Origin: Rhabdornis inornatus
Taxonomy: Eukaryota; Chordata; Aves; Passeriformes; Rhabdornithidae
Assembly (NCBI GenBank): GCA_013397075.1
Contig: VWZS01000839.1
Span: 314,413-378,412 of the forward strand
DNA length: 64,000 nt
Reading direction: 5' to 3'
The position numbers and the translations under genes were made by a program. Shown here one piece after another: positions 10,501 to 25,500 of the stretch. Under the pieces are notes generated by a model, which worked only from the letters and a program-made list of their open reading frames with translations, made no database searches and was not told where the DNA came from. Numbering within the stretch: the first letter of the stretch is position 1; each line of letters starts with the position of its first letter.

Positions 10501-13500
10501 ATGCATGCTGTGTCAGGACGCCAGGTTGACACTGTGAAGCTTCTGTTGAAGATGGGAGCCAATATTAATACTCAAGATGCCTGTGGACGTACCAGTTTAT
10601 CTCTGGCAACTTATTTGGTAATAAGACTTGGGGGACAAGGATGGAGTGAAGGGAGTAAATGTGCAGACCAAATAAGATTTCTGCTTGTACTACAGGAAAA
10701 AAAAGCACAAAACATTTGGTCCTAGACGGGAGTGGAATTGGTTTTGAAAATTTACTATGATGCAAAGCTGGAACAATTATTATTACAAGAGGATCAGGGC
10801 TCCTGTCAGAGACTCCTGTCAGAGTATCCTTTCTCTCTCATAAAATCGGTGCATGATATGAGGATCTCACAAGAAAATAACTTTTTTTTTGTATACTGAA
10901 AGTCCCCTCTTGTTCTTAATGTGCAGATTGACTTCTCCCCCCTGCATAGTCAGCATTAGATATTTATGCCCAAGTGAAGGCTTTCCTATCTCAAATTCTG
11001 GTGATAGCAGACATGTGCTCCTGCACACTGCATGAACCAGGGCATTGCTCCTTTTCAGTGTGGTGCTGGACTTTGGATGGCCAGGCTGAGAATTGAAGTT
11101 CGAGGTGCTGCAGGTACCGGTGCACTTGCTCAGGTTATAAACAATCCAGTCCCCTGATCAACCTATATGCAAGTTACAGGAGGGGCAGACACCTCACTGA
11201 GACACTTGGGAAAGGAATTGTACTTCAGAATCTGTCTGAAGCAACAAGGATAGTCCTCTTCTCTTTAGTCTTGTACTCCTTGCAGGAGGTAATTCAGGTT
11301 TCAGAGAGAAAGTGGGGACCAAGTTAGCTGAGCAGACTGAGCTTCCACTCTTAACTGGACAGAAAGAAAGGAGTGTGCAGCCATGGCTGCACAGTATGAG
11401 TGAAGCTGGATGACTGCCAGCTCATTTAAACAGACACTGTGGCAGCCTAATTAAATGACATCCCTTGCACCTAGTTTCTTGCTGAAAATTCAGGACAAAA
11501 ATAATGTTCCTGTTTAGCTATGCAATATTCAGCCAGAAAATAAGTGTAGAAAATAACAAAACAAACAGTCTCATCCCGTGCAAGGAGCATGCCCCACTTG
11601 CTTGAAACAAACATTTCCTCTGCAAGATATTTTTAAAAAATCCCATAATAAGTGTCACGCTTCTTTTTTCCTTCCTCTTTTCCCAGAGGGGAACAAGTAT
11701 TCTTTGGAAAAAAAGAAATTACTGTAGAAGATTTAAACCACCCAGGCTTCTAAGTTTCCATTTCTGTTTCTGTGAGGAATATAACAAGAGGTCCAGAGAG
11801 AATTCAGCTGTGATGTCTGTCCAGACAAATGAATTCAGGAGGGTTGCACAGTCAAGACTGTGTGTGGCATTTGGTGGTCTTGTACTTCCACCGAGAGCTC
11901 CAACAGGAGAGTTCTGATTCCACCATTACACACATTTTCCCCAGGAATGCTCATAATGCCAATCCAAAACAGCTCATAGGGGAGGGAATGGTCTTTATCA
12001 ATTGCCTGCTGAGGTTTTAACAAAACGCTTAAACTAATGCTTGATTTTCCAGACTTAAGTATATGCTAAAAAATTTATGCAGTCACAACCAGACTGTTTA
12101 CTTGCTTTTATGTTGAGGTGATCAGTAGAAGGTTTTAGTCCAAGAACAGATTCATTCCATCTGTTTCAGTGCTATTTTCAGTCTGACACTGCCACTAATA
12201 CAAACTTCTGCAACAACATTTATAAGACCACACTCTAAGGCTTTTTACCATTAATTTGCCATCTCTGCTAAAATCTCACAAACAAAATCATATTGAGTGC
12301 TCATGTTCTGGGTTTCATCTAGCCTGATTGAATTCACATGCAAGAATTTGTGTAGCATTTACTAGTGATAAAGGAATTAGCAGGTTTTTAATTACTGTTA
12401 GTGCTTGCCACAGCTGCAGAGAAAACAAACAAACAAACAAAAATACACAAAAGCAAACAAAAAATACAGTGTAAATGAATCACCTCATAAGAGAAACGAA
12501 CAACTGAGGTAGTTTCTCCAACAGGGAACTACTCCTAGTGCTGAGAAGCCTCTACTGAGGAAAAAAAGTCCAGTTCCTCTGCTGACAGAAATGACTACAG
12601 TCACAAGTGAACGCCAGCGCAAACAAGAAAATATCTGGCCTTACACTTTTCACTTTCCTCTTTGATGTGCTCCAATTTCTCTTTTAGGGCTGGCTGGAAG
12701 GCTGTGTCAGCCTGCTCAGGAATGGTGCTAAGCAGAACATACCTGACAAAAATGGGAGGTTGCCACTACATGCTGCCACTGCAGAGCCTGACGTGAGGTA
12801 TGTGCCCGGCACCCACAGCTTTTGCTGGTGAATCTCTCAGGTAGCCAGCCCACAGTAGGAATAACAACCCAGGGAGAACCCACAGAAGGAATAACAGTTG
12901 TGACAGCTACACTTGTGACCTGTGTCTTTGTTTAGTGGTTACTGTGAAGGGGGTAGAGAGGAGGAAAAACATTGTGCAATACTTGTGTACCAGAGATCAA
13001 TGGCTGGGTAAAGTGAGGAGTTTGTTTTAATATTGCAATAGCTGGAGGAGGGAAAATAATTACAAGAGAGGTTGAAACCCTAGTTTCCCCTGCCCAACTA
13101 CCTTTCTGTCTTACCCACATGAAATATTACAAGACTCCTCTGGACTTCTGCTCTGAGTAGCATGGCAAATGTGAGAAAAGTTTTCCACAAGACAATCTCT
13201 CTGAAAATCCCCAACCATAAAGGGAAAGTTAAGGGTGGTCTGGCTCATTTTAAACTACTTTTATTGAGGGTAGAGTAACAGCTACAGAGTGTCTTCACAA
13301 GAACTCTTAAGAAAGATTCTCTTTTTCTGATTCCAGCCTGTGACAATAGGAAGGTTAAATAAATTTTGATTTGTACATCTGAATAAATTCACTCCAAAAC
13401 TCCCCTAAGTAATCATGCCTGAAGGTATAGGAAGACATTAGAAACAGGTAAAACATTCAGTACATGCAATATATTCATGTGACTTAATCACTGAGTCTAC

Positions 13501-16500
13501 GGTTTTGTTGCTGTAACCATATCAGACCAACTCAGACATCTGGCCATTTCTGCTGATCTTGTTCTCCAGCCTTTTTAACAGCTTTATTCACTTTCCACAT
13601 TATCTTTGCTTTTCATGCATCACTTGGAGAGAATAATTTGAGATTTCTGCAAAAAAAGGTCACTGTCATTAAACAAAGCCAACACAAGAAAGAAGACGAT
13701 GTTTGTACACCACCACACATGTTGCTACTTGAAAGGGAACAGTAATCTCTACCAGGAGCACACTGGATCCCCTGAATGCTCTTCATGCTCTCCAAGGATA
13801 CAGACAGATCTTTCTTTGCTCTGTACAGCTGTCCTTTTCCTCTGTATTCCCACTGGGGTGTGCCCCATGCCCAGACATAGGCCTGGAGCACTGATGAGGA
13901 GGTTTTTCCATCATGGTCATTGTCAGTCCCTTGAATCCTACATCATTGCCAAAAGAGAATATGCAATAGCCAGTTGTGAAATGCTTTTGCAGCCAAATTT
14001 GAAAGCTGGCAGTTCACTGCTACAACTTCATGTGCTGGAGGCATCATGGAAAGGCAGAACCAGTTCATGTATTGATTTGATAATTGATTTATGTGCTTCC
14101 CATGCATTCCACAGAGCCTAACAGGCAAGCTGGAAAGAGAATCCATTCCTGATCTATGCCTTTAAGAGTAGATAGCAGAGAAACCTCAGCTGCTTGGTTG
14201 GGTATCTACATACTTAAATGGTAGCCCTTATGTTGCCATAATGGTCTAATGATATAACTGAGTCAAAGTTTGTTGATGATAAAGATTCTAGTCAGATTTC
14301 TTTCACATGCAGTGGTGTCATTGATCACACCTGGAGTTGAACCGCAGAGCCCTGTATCAGATTATAAAACTATGTGATAAATGGGTTTTACAAGCATACT
14401 ATAGTTGTCTCACTTTCTTTTTCCTCATTAGTTGATATTTACCAAGACCTGTTTTCAGACACTGAATTTCTGAGATTCTGAGTAATTCTGCTAAATGACA
14501 ACAGAACATTTCTTCACTTTTACAAACTTCCACCAAACCAGTCACAACAATCCTAGTGTCATCATTTTCAGAGTTCCTACAGTATGACTTCATTTAGAAA
14601 AGGTGTGACTCCTCTTTTCTACAAGAATTTATCTTTTGAATAATTTAGATAGGTAATTCTTTATTACATGTAGGGAAGAACAAATTTGACATGAAAAATT
14701 CTCAGCTTAATCTAATGCACACACCTGAGCACAGTTCAGTCCAGAAAATACACTAGAAGTGGCTGAAGGTAAAAAGCAGAAGATATTTTCTTTCAGTCTC
14801 CTCTGCATGGGAATAAATGCAGGATTTTATACATTTGTTTCTGTGTTACCTTTACATTTATCCGATTTCCTTCCTTTATACTTCATTATCTTTTACTTTC
14901 CTCGCATGTCTTCTTCATGTCCATGTTCTGAAGGTTTCTAGCAAATTCACACCTTCAGATGAGCCACAGGTTTGCATAATGATCCACTGAGGATATATCC
15001 TTCCTTTTGCTAGAATCCTAAGAACATCCTGTACATTCATATTAGGACTGGCTATGTTACAACATATGACTAGATGGTGTTTTTCATTTCTATGGTCCAG
15101 CCACATACATGATCCAAACACTTAGCATCCTGGTATAAAACACAGGCATCTTTGCCAAACCTATAGTGATTTCAGAACATCTTCGCAAGATAGCAAAAGG
15201 AAAAGGAGGTGTTAAAAATGCTATTCTACTTGAATAATATTTCATGTAACTACGTTATTGTTCCCTCCACCAGAGGGGAGTGTTTGTAGTCCAACATTCT
15301 ATGAAATGTGAATCTATACATTACTATGTTTTATGCCATAATAATGGTCCTATTCCAGCACACATTCTGTAAGGCCTTGTAACATTGGGGTTTGTGTGTG
15401 TAAATGTACAGCAAGCATCCATATACACACAAATATACATATACATATACATATGCATATGCATATACATATACATATGCATATGCACACAAATGTGTAC
15501 ATTGCATCACATTACTTCGAGAGTTAGAGTGAAAAATCCTTACAGAAGCTGGCATCTCTTGTTACTTTAGGACGTTATAAAATACGTTGGCAGCAAATTG
15601 CTACGCTACCAAAAACTGCACACATGTACAGTATTATACATTCTGATTCTAGCCTGGCGGTGAGCATGAGTTATTCTGAGTGGATCTTCTTTTAATTCCA
15701 AGCTCTAAACTTCTGTTGTTACCATAAGCCATAAAGTCCTATTTGTTTTGCTCATATGACAAAGCTCAGACCTAAGATTCTGACCTGTGCCCATCACTAA
15801 TACTGATTTTTCATGAAATTGCACATTTTGTTTTTAAACAACTGTCAGTTTTTCAAATTTAGTCAGGAGTACAGCACACTGATTATATCATTGCTTCCAC
15901 AGGCTTCTGAGCTTGCTTCTGCAGCAGTCAAATCTTAGTGAAATTAATCACCAGGACAATGAGGTGAGTGAGCTTGTGCAACAAGTCACAGCCCCTGGCA
16001 CTGGGGGCATAGAAGCCATTCAATTTTACAATAAGGCTATGCACTAGTCAAAAATTTCCATAATGCTTCTGCTGACCTCTACAAATTATAATCTCATTCT
16101 CCCTTCTATGCACCTGTAGACTAATAAAGCTTCTGTCTATTCAGCCAGCTATGAGGTACCTTGAATCTGTCTCTTAAATCATTTGTCAAGACAATAATTG
16201 CCCTTGATTCTTCCGAAGTTAGACACTGGACCAAATTACCAATCATAAATGTTCAAGGCTGGATGGAGCTCTGAGCAACCTGATCTAGTGGAAGTTGTCT
16301 CTGCCCATGGCAGGCAGGTTGGAACCAGATAATCTTTAAGATCCCTTCCAATCCAAGCCATTATATGATTCAATGATTCCTTGATCCCACCATTCAATTA
16401 CTGTTCTCAGGAAAAGTGTCAGAGAACTGGAATTGCAGAGAACAGTCATGGAAGCACAAAAATTTATGCTGTTGTCTTCCATGTGGAATTGTGTCCTGCA

Positions 16501-19500
16501 TGTATATATATTGTACATAGAAAAGAGTTAACTTCCCACATTGAGAGACTTCCCACATCCTTCTCCAAACAGAGAAGCCAAGACACAAGAGAGATTCTGA
16601 GTGTCTTTTCATATGTTTCTTAATTCTAACAGTTGCTCAAGGATATGTCTCTTTTCCACAGTGGCATTCTTTTCCAGAATGGCCAGAGGGCTGTTAATTT
16701 TTCCTCTTCCTTGCCCACTGAAAGGTTTGCAGACCTTGCTCACAACACACTAAACCAGACATATGCATTGTCTTGATGTAGAACTATGTTGCTAATGAAT
16801 TGCATGGAACAGTGGATCATCATTTAGAGCCATATATTTTGCTGTAATGCACTGCTACATGCAATGTAGAACTTTCAGTCCATGTCATTGTCATTTGGCA
16901 CTGACAATATATTTGTTCAAGTGTCAGTACTAAGCCCTGAATACTCATATTTTCTGAAAAATGTGGATCCTCATAAATGATTACAACTAACAGAGCTGTT
17001 CTCTTGGCATGAGTAAAACACTTCAGTTTTCCATTTGACACTTGAGAAAAACACCCTGATGAATGCATGAACACGTAAACAGTAAGAAATACATCTGGAG
17101 GTTTCATAGCTTCCAGAACTGTGTCTTTCTGTGGGTTTATTAGTGAAGCCTGTGAGATGACAATGTGAAGAAACACTCCCTGTAAAAGCCTTGAATCTGA
17201 GCAAAACAAGTGCCACACTGTATTTCTCAAAGCCATTTCTTGGGGTTTGTCCTTTTATGTCCCGTAATGCTCCTTATTTTTTATGAATGTGCAATTGTTT
17301 GACTGTCTCACCTCTAAGATTGTATTCTGCTGGACCTTCAGCTTTGGCAGTTCTATACCACTCTGGTGCTTCCACTCACAAATCTGTAGGTAGTCTGTCT
17401 ACCTACAGATGCTATTAAGGGTGGTAGGACAAAGCACAGATGGTGTGGGCTAGGCAGCTGTTGCCCACTGCAGAAAGCCCAGAGTGAGCTGCTGCCACAA
17501 ACAGCTCTTTGCTCAGTTGGGCACTCTGAAAGGACATGTGGAATGTACAAAGTATTAGAAAGGAAACGGAGAAGAAAACAGGAAGCTCTGTTTGAATCCT
17601 TTGTACAGCCACATGGCTGCAAGAGTAAACTGAAAAAAGATATACAAGAAGGGGAACAGAAAAAGGACTACAAAGATGATGATGATAATAGTTATAGAGC
17701 AGCTTCCTTACATGGGCAGGCTAACTAGAGCAAAGTAACTACGATAGGACTTTCAGCTTGGCAACTGCATCAGAGGGATGATTTAAACCCATGGTATCAT
17801 AAATGGCATAGACATGAAAAGAGAATTGTTATTAACTGCTCTGGGGGTTTTGTATATAAAAATATCAGGACTTCTACAAAAATTATCGATCAGTAGTTTC
17901 AAAGAAAATGAAAAAAATACTTTTTCAGAAAATGCATCATCACCCTTTAGAGGCCTGGATGTCATATGAAGTCTTTAGTCTGATTACTAAATATTAGGTG
18001 GCAATATATTATCAAGCCTTGTTTCTTACATTTTTGCACTAAGCATCTCCGAGTTTTGTTGCTGCACTATAGAGATTTTTGAAAACTATCCACAGTTTTA
18101 CCCTCTTATGTTACAGCTGATTCTGCCTGCTACCACCAATAGAAACAGAGAGAAAGTTGATTTTTCAAGGATTTTTTTTGGCCATATCAACACACAGAGA
18201 GAGGATGACAGAAAGATGGCCTGGTACACTGTGGTTTCTCCTTCTTCAGTGATTTTCATGCTCTCCTGGATTAGTGATGAGTACTCATTTCCCAGCTGGA
18301 AATCCCTTCAGTGTAACCTCACAGATAATACGTGTCCATTAACAGTACTAACTCCCTCGTGTCTACTGACATCAATGGCAGAGCTTCTGCTAATTTCAGT
18401 TGGTGCAGGAGTTTACCCTCAATTTTGGTTTTACAAAACTGAAACCCCCATGATTAAGCTTTGCAAACCCTAAGTAAAACCAAAACTGCTCTCATTCAAC
18501 TGCTCTGTTTTGTTATCACCCATACTTAAGCCACATGGGAACTTAAAAGTCTTAAAAGATACGTGATGAGTGAGAGAAATGAATGCTAAGGCATTCAGGC
18601 TTTTAGTCAGAAAATCACTGCAAGCAGCTTCCACCTTAATGCACTGATAAGGTGTCTGCATCAATACAGCTCATGCTTTACCTGGGTTGTTACCAACTGG
18701 CTTCATTGGGGTTCTATTTCTAGTTTTAATTGCTTTTCCACTCAAATTTTTTTTTGTTTGTTTGTTGGGTTTTTTGGGTTTTTTGTTTGTTTGTTTGTTT
18801 GTTTGTTTGTTGTGGGGTTTTTGTTTGTTTGTTTGGGGTTTTTTTTGTTTTTGTTTTTATGTTTTTATGCTTTTGGAAATCAGGCAATACCCTTGAAATG
18901 CATTTTTTTTCTGGTAAGAGAGAAAACAAAGGAAAATGTTACCACAGCTAGCAAAAAAACACTAGCAGTTTGTTAAAAACATAATAAATTAGTCAATTTA
19001 TACAAAAAAACCTTAATTATTATGGATATACAGTAAAATACAGGTGAGTGTAACAATGCTGAAGGTACAAATATAGGCCATGAATTCTCTGATCCATTAA
19101 GACTGACTGAATGCAGCTAAGATGGAATGAAAATGCAGCTGAATACCTTACCATTGCTTTGTTTTCCCCCTGAAGAGTAAATATAAAATGTTCTTGTTGT
19201 GACTTTTGTGGACATCGCTCTGTCAGTTCTTTAGCTTGCTGACTAGTGCCAGCTGCAGTAATAGATTATAATATTTATTTTGGATTAAAGACCAAACACA
19301 AATAAACACTGTAATGCCAAAGCACCAGTCTAAACCAGGCTTTTCTTGCAGGATTCAAGCTGAGCAGTGAGGAGCTGTCGCCGCAGCCATTATGGCCCTG
19401 ACCACATGTTATTTGTAATAGGCTATATGCACGTACGGAGGAAGCATTTTTATTTGTATCCATTTTCTATAATAGTTCCAGAAAGCTAATTGCTTGGTTC

Positions 19501-22500
19501 CTCCTTGTGACTCCACTAATTCAGAAGCTGCTACTAACTATTTCAAATCAAGGTGAAGAGAGAAGAATTTGTCCACCCTGGATGCTTTCAGGGCTGCCTA
19601 CAGAGACTTGAAGGGTGCTCCTGTGAGAGACAATAATCTGCCCTCTGGGTTTGTGGCTTACAGGGAATGACTTCACTCCACTGGGCTGCATTCCACAACA
19701 GACCTCAGCACACCCAGACTCTGCTGCACAGGGGAGCAGACCCAACTCTGGTGGACAAGGACTTCAAAACAGCTCTGCACTGGGCAGTACAGGTGAGCCA
19801 CAGCACGGTCCCCAGTGGGATGTTGACTGAGTTGGCTCTTGTGGTGTCCTAAGTACTCCTAAGGAAATTGTTTGGGCTGTGGAACAAGGAAATTGAATAC
19901 TAAGAATGCCCTCTAAGCCCCAGCATAAGCCCCTGGATCAAGGATCTAGCATCTTCTTTGGAGACCAAGGCATACCTAATAGAGGTTTAGTCCAGTTGCC
20001 CTAACGTTTTCATGTATCTCAGTGGGACTATGTGTATCCTTCATATTGAACTCATGCCTAATTTTTTTTTTTCACTAAATCAGGGTTGCAGAAACCATCA
20101 GCTTACTTGCCAAAGGCCTCTGGGAATAAAAAAAATGTAAACACAAGTTAAAACACATTTAAAGAGCTACAGCTATGAAATAATTAGGTGAAGGGTTGAG
20201 ACCTTACTTCTCTGAAGACTGGAGAGTACATGGAGCTAAACACATTTCCTGTTGAGCTGTATATTCCTATCTCATATGCAAAAGAACATTGTCAAATACT
20301 CAGGCCATCATTAGAGAAACAAACCAAAGATTTAACATGACATTAAAAACTGTATTATGTAATTGTTAGTAAGTGATGCAAAATACAGCATAATTTCCTA
20401 GTCTACTGCAGAAGACTGCCCAGATGAAATTACATGTTTTTACTCGCTCTCTTGCCATAGCAAGTTCCAGTATCAATGTTCAAAACACATGTACAACAGC
20501 TAAGCCAAAATAGAACTCATGAAAAAATCCAGCAACATTTTCTTACAACTACCAAATATTTGCATCCTCATATTTTGGTCTAAGTTTGCTCTTCTTAAAA
20601 GAAGTGTCAACAAGGAAATTTAAAAGTTCTGAACTGCCATATACTATATTTCTTACAGGGTGAGGACATCTGGACAAATAATCTGTTTCCTTCAACCACA
20701 GCCTCACAAAGATTAACGTATAATAGGCCTAACTTATTTTTTCTGAAGTAGAGGTATATTTTGACCTCTGCAACTGGTATTATTTTAAAAGTTTTGGACT
20801 TCTTTAATCCTAATCAATCTTAAATTGGACTTGTTATTTGCCTTAGGAGATTAAAGGTATCTACTCTACTACCTGTTACGCATTTTCACCAGGCTTATTC
20901 CAGTTCTGTCTGCTTCCAGCGGAAAACCTCTGAATCTCACAGAAACTCCTGCATGATAGCTTGTGGTCTGTATCATAGCTCTGGGGACAAACTATCCAGC
21001 AAACAGAAAGACAAGAGTTAATCCACTTTATTACCTTCAGAGCTCCCCTCCTTCATTAAGCTTTCCCTGATTCTGTATTTTGTATATTTCATTATTTAAC
21101 TCCACTGCTAACTCTCACCTCCACCCTTCTCTCACAAATGTGCAGAATAACTCTTGAGAAATGGGGAAATGGAAACTGCACAAAATCCACTTGGTCTCAG
21201 GTGGAAGGAAGTCACAAATACTTTCTTTTCTCTTCCTTTAAGCTGCTCCTGCAAATGAAGAGGAAGTGTGCAGAATGACACGCACATACGCCTTTTTCCC
21301 TTGCTGTGAGATTTCTGCCATGAAACCTTATAAATTGCTTCTTCCATCCACATGCTTCTCCACATTCTAGGTCCGGAAGTGGCAGTTGAAATACCAGAGC
21401 ATGAAATAGATGTGTTCATATTTCTCTTACTCAAGAAAGAAAACTCTTGCCAGAGAAAAAAAAAACAAAACAAAACACTTTGAGACAGTGCTCTCTGCTG
21501 TCCTTTTAGGCCCAGGAGATTTGGATAATGTGGACAGGCGTAGCTTTCTCTGCTGTGACAGAGAACAGAACAACAGCTCTGCTGGATGGGATCATCATTA
21601 TGTCTAATAGCCTCCTCTGTGAGTGCTGGAAAAGGGATATTTTTCCTTTAAGAATTGTGTAAATATCTTTAGAGAGCAAGAGACTCACAGAGCTCAGGCA
21701 GTACAGCTGCAGGGATTATTTTTGGCTGAATAAGGCCCTGTGTTTAATTTACTTTTTTTTAAATGCAGTAAGGGGAAGACCAGACACTGCACATAAACTT
21801 ATTTCAGAAGTTGCAGGAAAGAGGCAGTTTGTGCACAGTGGGTTGAAATACACAGTAGGACCATACAAAAACCATTGCCCATCATTCAACCCCAAATTCT
21901 TGGGCATGGGGCATAGTTCGTATGAAATCATTGTTCCATGCTGACTCTTTCAAAGACTGCATGTTTGTGGCTTTGTCTTCCATCAGGCACCATGGGATGA
22001 TCAGTCTCATCTGTGTAACCAGACAGACCTTGCCAGCACCAAGATCTGCTCTTTTGAAAAGCTCAAACCTCCTGCCATTCAGGTTCACATCTTAAGTGCA
22101 AATGTATCAGTGTCAAAAACGCTCATCATTACTGTTTGGTGTGAGACTATCTCATGCCACATTTTTTACACATGCAATATTTCTATGAACTGGTGCAGAC
22201 AGGCCTATTAGAAGTGTCTCAGGAGGTATTTCTCTCCTTTTACTTCAGCCAGCATTAATTACTGTAATGAAAAGGAAACACACCTTTCAAACACAAAACT
22301 GTTAACTGATACTGGACAAATGGTAAAACCATTCTAACAATTCTAGATAATGGTATTATTGAAATCCTAGTAAAATATAATATATAACATACAGCATGCA
22401 CTATCACACTACATAGTGCTATGCTATAGCAGTATTAGTAGTACCTTGGAAACAGCTTGGGAAGATCTGGAATCTTGCCACATTGCCTTGCCAGTTGTCA

Positions 22501-25500
22501 TTTTTTTTTTTACCAGAATTTTCTTTGTCTCATTCTCAAAGACTCTGGCTCTCAAAGTCACATGATTGCATGAAAATATCAGGTTTCCCCTGAAGGATAA
22601 ACAAAAATCCAGATATTTTTAAGTGAAGAAATAAAAATCTGTAGCAATAAAAAGAAAGCAACTAGAAAGAAGCTATTAAAAATAATATTCTGCCATGGGG
22701 AGATGTGCTAATGATTTTTTAATAGGCTGATTTGGAGTGCAAAGTTTTAAAAAATTACAAGCCAGTGTATCTGTTCCATAGCGACAATGCAGTTATTTGA
22801 TTCCTCTGTTTCCAGAGAAGAGAGTGAAATACCTGCATATATAAAATACACTGTAAAAGAAATGCATAAGTAAGTATTAATTTGTGTTTGGCTAACCAAG
22901 CACTGCAGTTTCTCTGTAATTACTTGGAAGGTGAAAGCACACTTAAATGTCAGGATCTCTAGGAAAGAATGTCTCTGCTTCTGCAAGGCATCTCAAGGAC
23001 TTGTCCAGCCAGAGCAGAGGAAGGGGCCAGGGAAGTCAGTGGTGGTTCAGATTTCTCCCAAAGGATAACTTCTTCTCTCTGCCCAGCACCCCGTTTTCTC
23101 GTGTGGGCTACAAACAGTAGAATTCAGAGGGACTTCCAAAAACATCATAAAACCCAGTGTTTCTCTACTGCAGATATGTCTGTTGTTGGACTGGCCAGAA
23201 AAAAATGCATTTGCTGAGCATGTTCCACTGTCTAGTTGGTTTCAGGCAGATTTCTTTCCCTGTAAAATTGTCCATCAATGCTCCTTGTTTCATGCAGTTT
23301 TCTAAAGATGGCCTGAAAGGAAGAGTAGTGATTTCCCTTTTTATGTCACTAAGCTTTAAAGACAATTTTGACTGTTAACAAACTAGTCAAAAAGATACTC
23401 GATTTTCATTTTTTAAGTATACACTTTAAAAATCACTTTCTTGTGTAAATATTGTCATTCCAGCAATGGTACAGCTCTTGCTTGTGGAGCCTGGAACATC
23501 GCATAGCAGCAGGGATCTACAGAGTGAGCTGTCAAGTTGCAAAACACAGAATAGAATATTCCATAGAAGATGGAATACGGTTTGCAAATAGCTTTGAGTA
23601 AGAAATAAACTTGGTTTAATACCAACAGAAGCTTTTTCCATAAAGTGCCCTAAATATTTGTGACACTGTCAATTCACTGTGCAACAGCGAATTAAATGTG
23701 CTTGAGTCCTGGGTCTGGCACTGTGCAAACTATCATGGGACAATCTGTGTCCCTGCTGCTATACTCTCTTATTCTCCCAAACAGGATGGTCATACACAGA
23801 CCACCTACTGGGAATGATCTGGGCACCCGTATCAGCTCCAGGAATTGGTAGGGAAAATATAATTCACCCTGACTTAAACCATGCCAGGGAGGCTTTTAAG
23901 AATTATTTGGTACAGACAACAAAATTCCAGTGCTGAAGGATGTTCCTGAGTGCTACTTCATTTTTCATATAGCTGCAACATATTTCTACACTTTAAGTTA
24001 TCACAGAATTACAGCAGAATATGCTGAGTTGGGGGAGACTCACACGGATCACTGAGTCCAATTCCTGGTCCTGCACAGGTCACTCACAATGCCTGAGAGC
24101 ATTGTCCAAGCACTTCTTGAACTCTGCCAGGCTTGGTGCTGTGATCGTAGCCCTGGGAAGCCTGTTCAGTGCCCAGCCACCCACTGGGTGAAGAATCTTT
24201 TCCTGATATCCAACCTAAACCTTCCGACACAACTCCAGGCCATTCCCTTGGATCCTGTCACTGGTCNAGCTCTAATCTGTCAAAGTCTTTCTGCAGGGCC
24301 TCCCTGCCCTGGAGGGTGTCAACAGCTTCTCCCAGATTTGTATCACCTGCAAACTTGCAATATCTATATAAAAACTCACCAGTACAGCCAGATCATCAGA
24401 AAAACTTCTACTGAAATAATAGACTGTTAAATAGCCGTTCAAGTATGAACATGCCGTAGACAATGTAATTGTTCATGCTAATCAAATGTCTGAGGTAATC
24501 AATTGCAGAAGTCCCACTGAGCTTAGCAAGAATTTGTCTTGGGCAAAGCCTGTAGGTAAGTATGGGATAATTGCCAGACCCCTTCCCAGCACACAGTCTA
24601 TGTGTAACACCACAGTGGATGCCAGAATATGAGTAATGTATATGCAACACACTTCTTGCATATCTATACATATCCTGATCTCCTTTGTCTGACAAAAGGC
24701 ACTTGAAGACAAATGCTTCCATTTCTCTGATAGAATAAATCCTTATTCTTCTGCAGATTTTAAAAATTACCTCTTTTCCAAAGCATGTAAACAGCTCATT
24801 CAGAGAAATCAGTCCTTACAACAATGCAATAGCAGGGGAAAGTTGCCAAGTGATTTTAGTCATAGTCATAGTCATAGTCATAGTCATAGTCATAGTCATT
24901 TACACAGTAAATCATATGCACTTAGACTCCAAGTGAAAATAAATTCTCAGAGAGAATTGGCCAGTGTTTCATGCAGTGTTTTGTTTGAATAAAGAGAGGG
25001 TAAGAGAGGCAGGGACATATGATAGCCAGAATCGTGCCTCCATGACTGCCTTTGTCATGTGGTACCTTTTTCCAACACACATTAAGGCTGCTAAAAGGAT
25101 AAATATTTTAAAAATATTGTGTCCCCTAGCTGTATCAGAGGCAGCAATGCTCTGAGGACCACAGGACAAACCTTCCTGTATAAGAAACACATTCTCTTTC
25201 CAAGAGTACCACAAAGTCTAACCAAGCTGGGTCACTCTGACTCTGCAGAGATGCTGTCTCAGTGGGTGTGTAAAGCTTCAGCACTAGGGTCGGGAGAAGA
25301 CAAATAAGCTTCTCTCTGGGCTGAGTCTTACCAATGTAACTACAGTGACATCAGTGGAGTTGTTGTTAATTTGTAGTGATTTGCCATTAGAAACACACCC
25401 TGTGCAGTGCCTGGGCTGCATTCAGGGAATCTCTGGCAGTTTCCCTGGCAAGAGGAAAGATGAAGATGGTATTATGACTTGTTTCTTTCCTCATCACAGA

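Larger units (their letters stand above)
15964..19663 (+). other. ANKRD55 intron 5 (3700 bp)
   Basis: GTGAGT...GCTTACAG. It holds the CR1 3' end, a 12-bp hairpin and the TTTG repeat. The open frame 18108-18473 (121 codons) resembles no known protein. Confidence 0.9.

Noticed and set aside
15331..15570. Tyr/Ile- and Tyr/Val-rich ORFs
   Set aside because: Translation of the ATACAT/ATGCAT repeat.
18108..18473. 121-codon ORF in intron 5
   Set aside because: No family resemblance, no promoter or splice logic, and it lies within an intron of a confirmed gene.
18687..18976. Phe/Val/Cys-rich and Gln/Thr/Lys-rich ORFs
   Set aside because: Translation of the (TTTG)n repeat on both strands.
24089..24430. 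113-codon ORF crossing the N
   Set aside because: It is reverse-complement CR1 text with an ambiguous codon, not a host gene.
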